Assembly: GCA_021738105.1 (NCBI GenBank)
Contig: JAIPCS010000179.1
Span: forward strand, 1-6,752
Origin: Sulfuritalea sp.
GTDB lineage: Bacteria; Pseudomonadota; Gammaproteobacteria; Burkholderiales; Rhodocyclaceae
Direction of reading: 5' to 3'
Length of the DNA: 6,752 nucleotides
The position numbers and the translations under genes were made by a program. The notes beneath the pieces are model-generated. The model searched no databases. It was given only the letters and a program-made list of their open reading frames with translations, and was not told the origin of the DNA. Shown in pieces: positions 6,456-6,752 of the stretch (its first letter is position 1; each line of letters begins with the position of its first letter).

Positions 6456-6752
6456 CATCGTCGAAGTAAAAGTACCCGACATCGGCGACTTCAAGGATGT
6501 GCCGGTCATCGAAGTTCTGATCAAGGTAGGCGATACCGTCACCGCCGAGGATTCGCTGATCACCCTGGAATCCGACAAGGCGACGATGGATGTGCCATCG
6601 CCGGTATCCGGCGTGGTCACCGGGATCAAGGTCAAGGTTGGCGACAAGGTGGCGGAGGGCACGCTGGTGGCGCTGGTTGAAACCAAATCAGCCACCGAGA
6701 ACACAGAGAAAATCGTTTCAGTACCGCCGGCTGCCGTGTCGCCAGCGCCGAC
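6448..6752 (+). CDS. lpdA: Lipoyl-domain protein, probably dihydrolipoyl dehydrogenase (E3) with N-terminal lipoyl domain, partial
   Basis: The first 101 codons are visible before the window ends. Residues 2-76 or so are a complete lipoyl domain beginning SDIVEVKVPDIGDFKDVP, with the lipoylation motif ESDKATMD (Lys45) and closing KVGDKVAEGTLVALVE. A Thr/Ala/Pro-rich linker then runs off the edge. The ATG overlaps the preceding stop by 8 bp; AAGGA (6436-6440) lies 7 nt upstream. Since E1 and E2 come first, the expected next gene is E3, and E3 with its own lipoyl domain is known (for example Neisseria P64k). The FAD-binding part is outside the window, so a second E2-like protein or a free lipoyl carrier cannot be excluded. 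Confidence 0.78.
   Translation, partial: MSDIVEVKVPDIGDFKDVPVIEVLIKVGDTVTAEDSLITLESDKATMDVPSPVSGVVTGIKVKVGDKVAEGTLVALVETKSATENTEKIVSVPPAAVSPAP
6451..6681 (+). repeat. Lipoyl-domain coding repeat, copy 3 of 3
   Basis: This lipoyl segment opens the last gene of the window. It shares a 38-bp perfect stretch (6574-6611) with copy 1 of aceF, including third codon positions, and a shorter exact stretch near its start (CCCGACATCGGCGACTTCAA). Confidence 0.85.

Noticed and set aside
4165..6690. Lipoyl repeats read as a mobile or CRISPR-like repeat array
   Set aside because: The three copies are protein domains in frame within real genes, unevenly spaced, and their spacers are linkers or other coding sequence.

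Overview
The window looks like a piece of a GC-rich proteobacterial chromosome, most likely a gammaproteobacterium of the Xanthomonadales/Rhodanobacteraceae kind. This placement is inferred from protein style: a homodimeric AceE-type pyruvate dehydrogenase, lipoyl domains with the PDIGDFKDVP signature, a RAYT-type transposase and a BioC-like tail. No marker gene fixes the species.

Left part (1-975): a REP-associated/IS200-like tyrosine transposase reads leftward off the window edge. Just upstream of it lies a short conserved-looking motif (682-704). Immediately next to that motif, in the opposite orientation, is the C-terminal third of a malonyl-ACP O-methyltransferase gene (bioC). The mobile element appears to have cut or replaced the front of bioC.

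Middle (976-1479): about 500 bases without a convincing gene. It contains a small hairpin after the bioC remnant, then an AT-richer patch with a perfect 16-bp palindrome, a second inverted repeat and a plausible sigma-70 promoter threaded through both. A roughly 170-nt leader follows, ending in a very strong Shine-Dalgarno sequence.

Right part (1480-6752): a tightly packed rightward operon, aceE (pyruvate dehydrogenase E1), aceF (E2 with two lipoyl domains), an HslV/proteasome-like Ntn-hydrolase, and the start of a lipoyl-domain protein that is probably the E3 subunit (lpdA). Gaps are 3 bp or negative (4-bp and 8-bp overlaps), so translation is probably coupled. E1 decarboxylates pyruvate, E2 transfers the acetyl group to CoA through its swinging lipoyl arms, and E3 would reoxidise the lipoyl groups. 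The proteasome-like protein is the unexpected member. It keeps the N-terminal Thr, Asp and a candidate Lys of an active Ntn-protease, and it sits between E2 and E3 with no HslU-type unfoldase in view. This is the most interesting feature of the window.
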